64,000 nucleotides of DNA, taken from contig NZ_BQUN01000103.1 of the NCBI RefSeq assembly GCF_026008495.1, forward strand, positions 181,585 through 245,584, given 5' to 3'. The stretch comes from Streptomyces sp. A012304 (GTDB lineage Bacteria > Actinomycetota > Actinomycetes > Streptomycetales > Streptomycetaceae). The notes beneath the pieces were generated by a model. It was not told where the DNA came from, did not search any database, and saw only the letters and a list, made by a program, of their open reading frames with translations. Positions 28,601 to 35,593 of this stretch are shown in pieces; position 1 is the stretch's first letter; each line of letters begins with the position of its first letter. The position numbers were made by a program, and so were the translations under genes.

Positions 28601-29645
28601 CCAGTTCGGGGTAGCCGAGGCACTGCTCGTAGAAGTCGGCCCGGATGCCGAGGACGACGAGCACGGGGGCCTGCTCGTCCGGGCCGGTGGGCGTGCACGC
28701 GGCGTGCAGCAGCTGGATGAAGGCCCGCCGGTCCGCCTCGTCGGCGCAGAGCGTGAACGTCTCCTCGAACTGGTCGACGATGAGGACGGGGCGGGGGCCG
28801 GGCTCGGTGGGTGCGGAGGGGGAGGCCCAGGTCGTGATCGCCTGTCGTACGGCGGTCCCGAAGTCGGTTTCGGTGGGTCCCCCCGCTGTCGTTCCGTCCG
28901 GGGTGGCCGGGGTGGCCGGGGTGGCGGTGGGGAGGCCGGGGATGTGGCGGGACAGTTCCCCGAGGGGGTCGTTGCCCGGGACGAGCTGGAGTACCCGCCG
29001 GGGCGCCGAACCGCTCTCCTCCCCCGGCGTTCCGCCGCGCAGGGCGGGTACCAGGCCGGCGCTCAGCAGGGAGGACTTCCCCGCCCCCGAGGCGCCGACG
29101 AGCATGACCAGGCCGCCGGTCCGCTCGGTCTCTCGCAACTGGGCGACGAGGGCCTTGGTGCTGCGTTCGCGGCCGAAGAACCAGCGGGCGTCCTCCTGGC
29201 GGTACGACGCCAGCCCGCGGTAGGGGCACACGCCCCCGTGGACGGCCGGGGACTCGCCCGGCGGGCGTTCCTCCGCCGGCGCGGAAGGGGCGGCGGTGTC
29301 GGCGACCGGGTCGGCCACCGCGCGCTCCCACAGCCGCTGCCACTGGGAGAGGTCGTAGAGGCCGGGGGAGACCGGGGCGGGCCGCAGGCGCCGGGCGTCG
29401 GGGATGAGGACGTGCAGCACCGCGGCGAGGGCGGCGAACTGGGCGGGCACGTTCCGCGCCCGGCGCCAGTCGCTGATCCGCTGGGCGGAGACCCGTACGG
29501 GTCGTCCGCGCTCGTCGATCCGCTGGAGCCGGACGACCGCCTCGGCCACGCGCTTGAGGGGAGGGTTGCCGGCCTCCTTGTACAGCAGCGCGAGCCGTTC
29601 CGCGAAGGCCGTGCGTGCCCCTGAGTCGGAACCCAAGGTCTCCAC
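25608..29645 (-). CDS. HTH-STAND NTPase with 14 WD40 repeats
   Basis: A 1345-residue multidomain protein. Residues about 10-85 form an XRE-like helix-turn-helix (VSAQRISDWRRARNVP). Residues about 140-560 are a STAND NTPase of the nSTAND1 type: YRGLASYRQEDARWFFGRE, Walker A GASGAGKSS at 184-192, Walker B VLIVDQFEETF near 290, and a winged-helix region. A membrane helix (IGRAAVSALVVLALVAVGSAVV) lies near 615-640. Then come 14 WD40 repeats of about 45 residues (SPDGRTLASGS..DTVRLW type), enough for two seven-bladed propellers, and a Cys-containing tail ending RLSYDPPCDQ. STAND proteins are signal-triggered oligomerising switches in regulation, death or phage defence; the trigger here is unknown. 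The gene stands alone between tRNA-Ile and a DUF6344 gene. Confidence 0.93.
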   Translation of the reverse strand: METLGSDSGARTAFAERLALLYKEAGNPPLKRVAEAVVRLQRIDERGRPVRVSAQRISDWRRARNVPAQFAALAAVLHVLIPDARRLRPAPVSPGLYDLSQWQRLWERAVADPVADTAAPSAPAEERPPGESPAVHGGVCPYRGLASYRQEDARWFFGRERSTKALVAQLRETERTGGLVMLVGASGAGKSSLLSAGLVPALRGGTPGEESGSAPRRVLQLVPGNDPLGELSRHIPGLPTATPATPATPDGTTAGGPTETDFGTAVRQAITTWASPSAPTEPGPRPVLIVDQFEETFTLCADEADRRAFIQLLHAACTPTGPDEQAPVLVVLGIRADFYEQCLGYPELADALQHRHMVLGPLTTTELREAVTGPAKAVGLELEPGLAELVVREVSADGPRGAHDAGVLPLLSHALLATWQRRKAGRLTLAGYRAAGGIQGAVAATAERAWSSLDPAARTAARLLLLRLVRLGEDTQATRRRGTRRQLAAESSDPGKTEESLEALVRARLVTLDAETVEITHEALLHAWPRLREWIDEDRQDNLLRQRLEEDGRAWEGAHRDSSLLYRGSRLEQAHTWAQSAGDTFLTRSAVEFLAASVRLRRRTVWIGRAAVSALVVLALVAVGSAVVAWQQRNDAVFEQVVAEADRVQSTDPSLSAQIDLVAHRLRPDDEGTNNRLISIVNAPLATPLLGHTGAVYLTSFSPDGKTLATASYDRTIRLWDVSDPSHPKPLGKPLTGPTSWVSSAVFSPDGATLAGAGDDGTVRLWDVRDPAHPRPLGSPLSGHEGTIYLLAFSPDGRTLASAGEDRTVRLWDMTDPRRPAALATLTGHTAAVRCVAFSPGGGTLAAGGDDGTIRLWDMADRDRPRSSGKVLTGHTDTVHSVAFSPDGRTLASGSADDTVRLWSVSDPGHAARLGSPLTGHTGPVWSVAFSPDGRMLAAASADSTASLWNVSDPAYPSQVGEPLAGSSGEMYALGFSPDGRTLATGSGDSKVRLWSVPTSDMIGRSGVFRPDGRVLATTARDGRIRLWNVENPERPVLTGSLYMPGDGSERNLAFSPDGRTLAVLTPDRTVYLWDVRTPARPVSHGPPLALRTRFMGPDALSFSPDGRTLATAYDVRTLQLWDVSDLSHVTPLGRPLTGHKGYINALAFSPDGDTLASGSADGAIRLWDVTDPGRATLRGTPLTGHHGPVNALAYSPDGDTLASGSDDDTVRLWNVSDPDRAGGGGSPLTGHTEAVVSLTFSQDGHTLASGGNDNTVRLWKVTSPSDASPIGQSMSPNARTGNFLSFSPENHMLGVSSGTDTVRLWNLDVDDAISHICATTRGVLTREKWQEYLPRLSYDPPCDQ

Positions 29646-30153
29646 CCCTTACTTCCCCCCGCACCTGGAATCCGGACCGGAAAACTCACCTTATATGGCT
29701 GACCTGCGGTTTAGTCGTCGACCGGATGCCAAAACCTCCTCGTCGTGAGCCGTAGCTGGCAGGATCGCGAAGCGGAAGCGCCGCAGCCGGGGCCGCCCGC
29801 GCGTCTCCCGGACGGCTTCCCCGCGAAGCCACGTCATTCCTCGGTCCGTGCCGTCCGGCACGGGTCGACGCCGCCCGCACCGTTCGTCACCGGTCCGCAC
29901 GAGGGGAGGGACCGGTGCCGAACGGTGCGGCGGGGGATCCACCTCGCTCCCGCCCTCCACCGTAGGTGGTCTTTCCTGTCAGGGGCCTGCCAGTTCTGGT
30001 CAGGTGGGTGGGCGTAATCGGTCGGGTCCCCAGGACACGGCGAAGGCCCGGTCGCTCCGGAGGGGGAGTTGCCGGGCCTGCGTCGTGCGATACGCGAGTT
30101 CGCCGTCACGTGCTGGTCATGGGGGAGGAGTGGCGCCGGTCGGGCCGAGGGCT
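29646..30153. other. Gap of 508 bases upstream of the STAND gene
   Basis: No coding frame here has Streptomyces-like codon use, a ribosome site and a recognisable product. The first 100 bases are comparatively AT-rich (CCTTATATGG near 29690), as expected for the promoter of the STAND gene on the minus strand. Confidence 0.5.
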
Positions 30154-30540
30154 TCAGCGCTGGAGGGGCAGGGACGCGGAGGCGGCCGGTTCGTCGGGGT
30201 CCGCTGGTTCGTCGAGGTCGTCGCAGGGGTCCGTGGGGCGGTCGGCCGACTCGATGTCGGGGAGTCGGCGGTGGCGGCAACCGGGCGACTTGCCGTGCGC
30301 CTCGGCGCGGATGCGCTGCTTCATCGTGGGGGGCAGGGACCGGGCGTTGAGCCGGGACCAGGGGGACATCTCCGACGCGGTCGGGGGAACCGTGCCGCCG
30401 TTCTCGCCGCTGTTGCGTGCCGGCTCGGTCCGTGCCACGGCCGTCGGGGCCGTCGTCGTGATCAGTCCGAGTGCCGTGCACAGCGCGAGGAACGCGGTGA
30501 CGATGGTGGTCCACAGCGTCTTGACGCGATTGTCGGTCAA
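30154..30540 (-). CDS. DUF6344 small secreted protein
   Basis: A 128-residue protein that begins with a basic N-terminus and a long hydrophobic segment (LWTTIVTAFLALCTALGLIT), either a signal peptide or a single anchor. The conserved core is ARSLPPTMKQRIRAEAHGKSP followed by CRHRRLPDIE. The tail is acidic and low-complexity. I recognise it as the Streptomyces DUF6344 family of unknown function. ATG at 30540 has GTGAGGGG-like sequence upstream. Confidence 0.75.
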   Translation of the reverse strand: MTDNRVKTLWTTIVTAFLALCTALGLITTTAPTAVARTEPARNSGENGGTVPPTASEMSPWSRLNARSLPPTMKQRIRAEAHGKSPGCRHRRLPDIESADRPTDPCDDLDEPADPDEPAASASLPLQR

Positions 30541-30868
30541 TGCCCCTCACTTTCGGGTTGGGCGATTTGCGTACTTTGCTCATGATGTGTATACGGGCTG
30601 AGATGTGATGGACCGACGCTCGCGTCAGGGGGATGTTCCGATGAACACCACTCGAATGGGTGCGGGGAGGTGGAAAAACCCGGGTCGAGGGGTTAGGGGC
30701 GGGGACGAGAGGGGACCGGGCAGGTTCCGGGAACAGGCCGTTCGTGGCGTCTACTGCGCTGTCGATGGCCGAAGTTGAGCGGCCGACGCAGGTCACCGAT
30801 CGATATCGGTCGGTGTGTATAGTCGGGCGCCAGAGGTCCCCTACGTCAAGGAAAGACGAGGTCGCGCG
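30541..30868. promoter_or_regulatory. Promoter region of the DLW-39 gene with an inverted repeat
   Basis: A divergent gap of 328 bases with no gene. TATAGT at 30818-30823 is a good -10, with no clear -35. Just upstream, 30796-30811 (ACCGATCGATATCGGT) has 6-base inverted arms, placing a possible operator over the -35/spacer. Confidence 0.5.
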
Positions 30869-30997
30869 GTGAAGAAGCTTCTCCTGGTCGCACTGGCCGC
30901 CATCGGCGGGCTCCTCGTGTACCGCCAGATCCAGGCGGATCGCGCCGAGCAGGATCTGTGGACGGAGGCGACTGACTCCGTGCCCACGGGTTCGTGA
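30869..30997 (+). CDS. DLW-39 family small membrane protein
   Basis: A 42-residue protein, MKKLLLVALAAIGGLLVY followed by a polar tail containing the D-L-W tripeptide (residues 29-31) that names the family. One N-terminal membrane helix or uncleaved signal. GTG at 30869 has AAGGAAAGACGAGG upstream. Conserved near gyrA in actinobacteria; function unknown. An intrinsic terminator follows. Confidence 0.85.
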   Translation: MKKLLLVALAAIGGLLVYRQIQADRAEQDLWTEATDSVPTGS

Positions 30998-31021
30998 GTA
31001 CCGATACCGAGAACTGATCAG

Positions 31022-31049
31022 ACCCCGGCCGCCTTCGCGGTCGGGGTTT
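31022..31049 (+). terminator. Terminator after the DLW-39 gene
   Basis: An 11-base stem with one wobble pair (ACCCCGGCCGC with GCGGTCGGGGT) and a CTTC loop, followed by TTTCGTG. Confidence 0.85.
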
Positions 31050-31133
31050 CGTGTTGCGGGGGTGGCGGTTGGCGGGTAGGGGCGGCGGGCCGCCGGGGGC
31101 GGTGTGCTGAGGCGGTGTGCTGGGCGGTGCCTG

Positions 31134-31224
31134 TGCCGGAGGGTGTGGCTTGGGCGGGGGCTCGGTGCCTCTGCCGGAGGGCGTGGCGAGGGGCGGAGGG
31201 CGTGTCCGTGCCGGAGGGCGTGGC
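31134..31224. repeat. Three 16-base repeats spaced 37-38 bases
   Basis: TGCCGGAGGGYGTGGC occurs at 31134-31149, 31172-31187 and 31209-31224 in a G-rich stretch of the gap before the next gene. The copies differ by at most one base. No gene is evident between 31050 and 31392. Confidence 0.75.
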
Positions 31225-31392
31225 TGTTTCGGACGGTCGTCAGCAATACGCGGGTGATGGACAGGCCGACGGGGCAGGATGAGCGACGGCCGGGTCCGGT
31301 CGCCCGGCCGAGACCGGCCAGGACCCGGTGGCGGGGCCGCAGCGAGGGCATGGGCGAGAGCAAGGGCTAGGGCTAGGGCGAGGGGGCGGGCG

Positions 31393-32817
31393 ATGGGTCG
31401 GCGTGTGGGATGGGCGACCGTCGTGGGCGTGGTGTTCTGCCTGGTCACGGCCGTGCTCCGGGCGCCCGTCGCCCTGGCCGCCGGCTCGGCGGACGCACCG
31501 TCGTACGCCTTCGCCGACGACGCCCGCGGCGCCCGGGCCGCCTCCGGTACGAACGGGGCCGTCCGCCTGGAGCCCGGTGAGACGTACCGCAGCTCCCTCG
31601 ACGGCAGCGGGAAGGCGTACTACCGCCTCGAACTCGACGCCGAGGCGAGCGTGTACGTCTCCGTCACGGCAGTCCCCCGCCGGGACGCCCTGCTGGCCGC
31701 GGGCGACGGGATCAGCGTCTCCGTGCAGAGCGCCGCAGGCGCCAACTGTTCCTTCGACTCCGTGACCGTCGGGGCGTCCGGGAGCGCACGGCCGATCACG
31801 GCCTGGGGCGCGCGGGAGATCCTGGTCGGCAAGGGGCTGTGTCAGGAGGCCGGTACCTACTACGCCGTGGTCGAGCGGGCCGCCACGGCCGGTGACGACG
31901 GGACGCCCTGGGACCTGGAGCTCGCGCCGGTCTCCGAACCGTTCGTGCGGCAGGACGGCGGCGCGACGAGGCAGCCCGAGGTGTGGAACTCCGCCACCCC
32001 CGCGCCTGTCGCGGGCGAGCCCGTGCGCCGCCCGGGCGGCGCGGGCTTCGCCCGGGCTGCGGCCGTGCGGCAGGGGGTCTGGCGCGACGAGATCACCCCT
32101 GGCCAGACCCTCTTCTACAAGGTGCCGGTCGACTGGGGGCAGCAGGTGTACGCCACCGCCGACATCGGCGCGGCGGAGGGCGGAGCCGACGGAACCAGCG
32201 GGACTGACGGGAGCGCCGGGGTCGGTGGGGCCGGTGGGGTGTCCGCCTTCGTGGTCCCGGCGCTCGACCTGACCCTGTACAACCCGGTGCGCGCCGAGGT
32301 CGCCACCACGAGCATCGGCTACGGCGGCACGCAGAAGTCGACCTCCCTCGCTCCCCTGCCGCCGGTCGCGTACACCAATCGGTACGCCCCCACCGACCCG
32401 GAGAAGAGTCTGCGCTTCGCCGGCGCCCACTTCCTGGTGGTGCACCTCTCCGCCGAGGTGGCCGAACGGTTCGGTGACGGCCCCTACGGGCTGGTCCTGC
32501 GCGTCCGTGTCACCGGTACCGCGCGGCCGGGGCCGGGGTACGCGGGGGCGTCGCAGCCGCGCGGCCTCTTCGACGTGGGCGCGCCGGACGCGATCGGAAG
32601 CGGCGGCGAGGGCGCGGCGGCCGGGGGCGGCACGGCCGGTGACGGCGCCTCCGACGGGGGTGATGACCTCGCGATGAAGGCGGTCGCGGTGGGCGGCATC
32701 GGCACCGGCAGCGCGCTGCTGCTGGTGCTCGGCGTATGGACGGTGACCGCTCGGCGCCGGGCGGCGTCCGCCCGTGGTGCTCAGATCCGTGCCAACGCCC
32801 AGAACCCCACGGCGTAG
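31393..32817 (+). CDS. Secreted, C-terminally anchored protein of unknown function
   Basis: A 474-residue protein. The signal sequence (VGWATVVGVVFCLVTAVL) ends near APVALAAG-S. The exported part has a repeated beta-rich pattern: LEPGETYRSSLDGSGKAYYR and ITPGQTLFYKVPVDWGQQ look like two copies of the same domain. A Gly-rich stretch precedes one C-terminal membrane helix (IGTGSALLLVLGVWTVTA) and a short basic tail. ATG at 31393 has GGGGGCGGG upstream; longer in-frame starts give only an Arg/Ala-rich extension. Its end overlaps the convergent kinase gene by 37 bases. It may be an envelope partner of that kinase; inference. Confidence 0.82.
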   Translation: MGRRVGWATVVGVVFCLVTAVLRAPVALAAGSADAPSYAFADDARGARAASGTNGAVRLEPGETYRSSLDGSGKAYYRLELDAEASVYVSVTAVPRRDALLAAGDGISVSVQSAAGANCSFDSVTVGASGSARPITAWGAREILVGKGLCQEAGTYYAVVERAATAGDDGTPWDLELAPVSEPFVRQDGGATRQPEVWNSATPAPVAGEPVRRPGGAGFARAAAVRQGVWRDEITPGQTLFYKVPVDWGQQVYATADIGAAEGGADGTSGTDGSAGVGGAGGVSAFVVPALDLTLYNPVRAEVATTSIGYGGTQKSTSLAPLPPVAYTNRYAPTDPEKSLRFAGAHFLVVHLSAEVAERFGDGPYGLVLRVRVTGTARPGPGYAGASQPRGLFDVGAPDAIGSGGEGAAAGGGTAGDGASDGGDDLAMKAVAVGGIGTGSALLLVLGVWTVTARRRAASARGAQIRANAQNPTA

Positions 32818-34346
32818 CAGACGAGCGCGAGCAGCAGCAGCGGACCGGCGATCTTCAGCGGCGGGCCGGGGCGGGGGGCTCGGCGGCTGCGGTGGGTGCG
32901 ACGGGCCCGGCGGGGCCGGCCGGAGATCTCCGGTGCGGGAGGGGGAACCTGCGTGCTCTGAGCGGTGTACGAAGCCGTGGAGGTGTCGACGCGATCCGCG
33001 GCACGGGAGGCGGCCAGGGCGAAGGTGCCGGGTTCGTAGGGGAGAACCGGGGCGGGAGCGGGAGCGTGCGCCGGAGCGTGGGCGGGGGGATGCGGTGTGG
33101 GGGCCGGCACGGGTGCGGCCGCCGCCGGTACCGGTGTCGCCGTGGGCTGTGGGGGCGGCAGGGGGAAACTGCCGGTGTCCGACATGGAGGGGACGGGCCG
33201 CGGTGAACCGGGGCCGACATCGGGTTCTCGGTCGGGAGGCGGCGGCACGAGACCCGCGCTTGTCCCGGAGGGCAGGCGTCCCGTACCCGTACCGGCGTCC
33301 GTACCGATTCTGGTGCCGGCTCGGATGCCGCTGCCGGTGCCGGTGCCGGTGCCGGTTCCGGTTCCGGTTCCGGCTCCGGTCCGGGTGCTCTGGTCCGCCC
33401 CCGTTCCGGTGACTGTCGCCGTCCCTGTACCGGTCCCCGTCCCGACGGTGATGCCCGGCGCCCGCTTCAACGGCCCCTCGGGGCCGAACCCCGGCGGCAG
33501 CGGCCCGAGTTGGTCGAAGATCTCGATCAGCTCGTCGTCCGGGCCTGGCTCGGGCAGCAGCTCGGCGGCGGCCGCCAGCGCCTTGCGCGCCCCCGTGGCC
33601 GTACGGAAGCGGGCGTGGGGATCGGGTTGCAGCAGTGTGGCGACGACCTGCCACAGCGGCTCCGGGATGCCCCGGGGAGCGCCGGGTGTGCCGTGTTCGG
33701 TGAAGTACTGGACGAGCGCTTTGGCGTCCGGCTTGGCGCCCTCCAGGAGATACAGCGCGACCAGGCCGACGGCGAACAGGTCGGCGGGGAAGTCGGGGTC
33801 GGCGCCCATGATCTGCTCGGGCGCGAGATAGCCGGGCGTGCCCACCACGAGGTTGGTCTCGGTCAGCCGTGGTTCGCCGAGCCGCATGGCGATGCCGAAG
33901 TCGGACAGCCGCAGCCGGGGGCGCGTGGTGCCGGTGGCCTCCAGCAGCACGTTGGCGGGTTTGATGTCACGGTGCACGACACCCTCCGCGTGCACTGCGG
34001 CGAGCCCGGAGAGCAGCTGGTCGAGGAGCGTGCAGACGAACGCGGGAGGCAGGGGGCCGTAGTCGCCGACGAGGTGGACCAGGGAACCGCCGGCGACGAG
34101 GTCCATGGTGAACAGGACCTTGTCGTCGTCGGCGGCCCAGCTGGCGGGGGCGAGGACATGCGGGTGGTCGATCCGCAGGGCCTGCTCGCGGACGAAGCGC
34201 AGCAGCGAGTGGGCGTCGCTCTGCTGGAGCACCTTGGCGGCCACATAGCGGCGCCGGCGGTGGTCCCAGGCACGCCAGACGGCGCCGACCCCACCCCGGC
34301 CGACCGGGTCCGCGAGTTCGTACCGTCCGGCGAAGACCTCACCCAT
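32781..34346 (-). CDS. Membrane Ser/Thr protein kinase
   Basis: A 521-residue Hanks-type kinase. The catalytic domain (about residues 8-270) has the Gly-rich loop GRGGVGAVWRA, lysine 38 in VAAKVL, VVHRDIKPANVLLE, the DFG motif in LSDFGIAMRL and the APE motif in GYLAPEQ. The middle contains a Gly-Thr dipeptide run coded by a hexamer microsatellite, then Pro/Ala-rich sequence. One membrane helix closes the protein (IAGPLLLLALVCYAVGFWAL), so the kinase would face the cytoplasm from an N-terminal position. ATG at 34346 begins the kinase fold; upstream frame is not kinase-like. The substrate is unknown. Confidence 0.92.
   Translation of the reverse strand: MGEVFAGRYELADPVGRGGVGAVWRAWDHRRRRYVAAKVLQQSDAHSLLRFVREQALRIDHPHVLAPASWAADDDKVLFTMDLVAGGSLVHLVGDYGPLPPAFVCTLLDQLLSGLAAVHAEGVVHRDIKPANVLLEATGTTRPRLRLSDFGIAMRLGEPRLTETNLVVGTPGYLAPEQIMGADPDFPADLFAVGLVALYLLEGAKPDAKALVQYFTEHGTPGAPRGIPEPLWQVVATLLQPDPHARFRTATGARKALAAAAELLPEPGPDDELIEIFDQLGPLPPGFGPEGPLKRAPGITVGTGTGTGTATVTGTGADQSTRTGAGTGTGTGTGTGTGSGIRAGTRIGTDAGTGTGRLPSGTSAGLVPPPPDREPDVGPGSPRPVPSMSDTGSFPLPPPQPTATPVPAAAAPVPAPTPHPPAHAPAHAPAPAPVLPYEPGTFALAASRAADRVDTSTASYTAQSTQVPPPAPEISGRPRRARRTHRSRRAPRPGPPLKIAGPLLLLALVCYAVGFWALARI
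33326..33384. repeat. Hexamer microsatellite inside the kinase gene
   Basis: About nine imperfect tandem copies of GCCGGT/TCCGGT encode a Gly-Thr repeat in the linker of the kinase. It is prone to length change in steps of two residues without shifting the frame. Confidence 0.85.
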
Positions 34347-34568
34347 GGCAGTGCGTCGCTCCTCCCCCTCCGGATTCCCTCCTGCTACCCCCTCGCCGCC
34401 CCCGCTATCCCCGCTGTCCCCCGATGAGCGATACGACCCCCGTGTCCCGTCGCGATTCCGCTTGCGTCCGCCGCCCCGGACGCGGAGCACCACCCCCGCT
34501 CCGCGCGCCCCCCGAGGCGTCGCCGCCGGCCCGGACCCCGAACCCCCTTCGGTGTCTGGGCCCTCGGA

Positions 34569-35117
34569 TCAGCTCTGGTGGGACTGGTAGTGCGCGACCG
34601 CGTCGGAGGTGCGGCCGGCGCCGTACACCCGGAGGAACTCCGCCAGCTCCGGATGGGTCGGGGCGAGGCTGTCGGCCGCTTCTATGATGTCGCCGGCGGC
34701 GGCCACCGAGCGCAGCAGCGACTGGATCTCACGGACCACCCGCTTGACCGTGGGCGCCCCCGAGCCGCTCGTCGTCTGCGTGGTGTTGTTGAGCACCGAT
34801 CCCCCCTGCGACCTCTTGATCTCGTCCATGCGCTCGGTCGCCTCGGCCGCGCTGACGCTGCCGTCCGCGACCTGGGCCGCCAGCTCCTGGAGCAGCTGCA
34901 CCCGCTGCACCACGGCCGGGTTGCCGATCTTCGCCCGCTGACCGCTCATCAGCTGCGACAGCATCGGCGCCGACAGTCCCAGAACCCCCGCGAGACGAGC
35001 CTGGTTCAGGCCAAGATCGTCGATGAGCTTACGGAAGAGCGCCCCCAGCGGCTCCCCGTACCAGTTCCGCTGCAGTTCCCGCGCTCTCGCGGTGGCTTCC
35101 TGCTGTGCGGCGTCCAT
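34569..35117 (-). CDS. XRE-type helix-turn-helix regulator
   Basis: A 182-residue DNA-binding protein. The HTH spans about residues 35-65 (LGLNQARLAGVLGLSAPMLSQLMSGQRAKIGNP in pieces). The C-terminal half is helical and may dimerise. It lies 222 bases upstream of the kinase gene in the same orientation, and the tRNA-Ala gene is divergent from it. The target is unknown; regulation of the kinase is possible from position only. Confidence 0.88.
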   Translation of the reverse strand: MDAAQQEATARARELQRNWYGEPLGALFRKLIDDLGLNQARLAGVLGLSAPMLSQLMSGQRAKIGNPAVVQRVQLLQELAAQVADGSVSAAEATERMDEIKRSQGGSVLNNTTQTTSGSGAPTVKRVVREIQSLLRSVAAAGDIIEAADSLAPTHPELAEFLRVYGAGRTSDAVAHYQSHQS

Positions 35118-35302
35118 GTGCGTCTCCCCATCGCTTCCCCAAGAAACCGCGGTTCGCTGTAGCGAACCACGCGGAGCATCTTACGGAGAGTGGTCATCTG
35201 CGGGGACCCCTAATCCTTTTGCGGGATACGGGGGGTGACCCGGTACTCTGGTCTGCGGCGCCCGTCGGTCCGACGTCGTTCCGGCCGGACGCTTCTCTTC
35301 CC

Positions 35303-35375
35303 GGGGCCTTAGCTCAGTTGGTAGAGCGCTGTCTTTGCATGGCAGATGTCAGGGGTTCGACTCCCCTAGGCTCCA
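35303..35375 (+). tRNA. tRNA-Ala (anticodon TGC)
   Basis: The acceptor GGGGCCT pairs with AGGCTCC (one G-T). TAGCTCAGTTGGTAGAGC, the anticodon loop TTTGCAT and GGTTCGACTCC are all present. CCA is not encoded. Confidence 0.98.
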
Positions 35376-35380
35376 CAGCA

Positions 35381-35423
35381 GAGCCCCTCCGACCTGCGGA
35401 AACGCGGCCGGAGGGGCTCTTTG
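35381..35423 (+). terminator. Terminator after tRNA-Ala
   Basis: An 11-base stem, GAGCCCCTCCG at 35381-35391 with its complement at 35409-35419, and a longer loop, followed by TTTG. Confidence 0.85.
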
Positions 35424-35593
35424 CGTGCCGCGATGCCCCGAAGGGCCGGCTGCCTTCCCCGCTTCCCTCCCGCACGGCGGGTGGCTGCTTTTCGATTGCC
35501 TGGACGTCGCGCTTCCGGATTCGGTCACCTCCTGGTGAATCCATGGAGAAAATGTGTTTGAACTCTGAACTGCTCGGCGGGAGAGGCGCAGGC

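Noticed and set aside
26883..29624. A 913-codon frame opposite the STAND-WD40 gene
   Set aside because: Shadow; Gly/Arg/Val repeats mirror the WD40 codons.
30106..30113. CACGTG-containing site as a further parS
   Set aside because: Only the central hexamer matches; the flanks are wrong.
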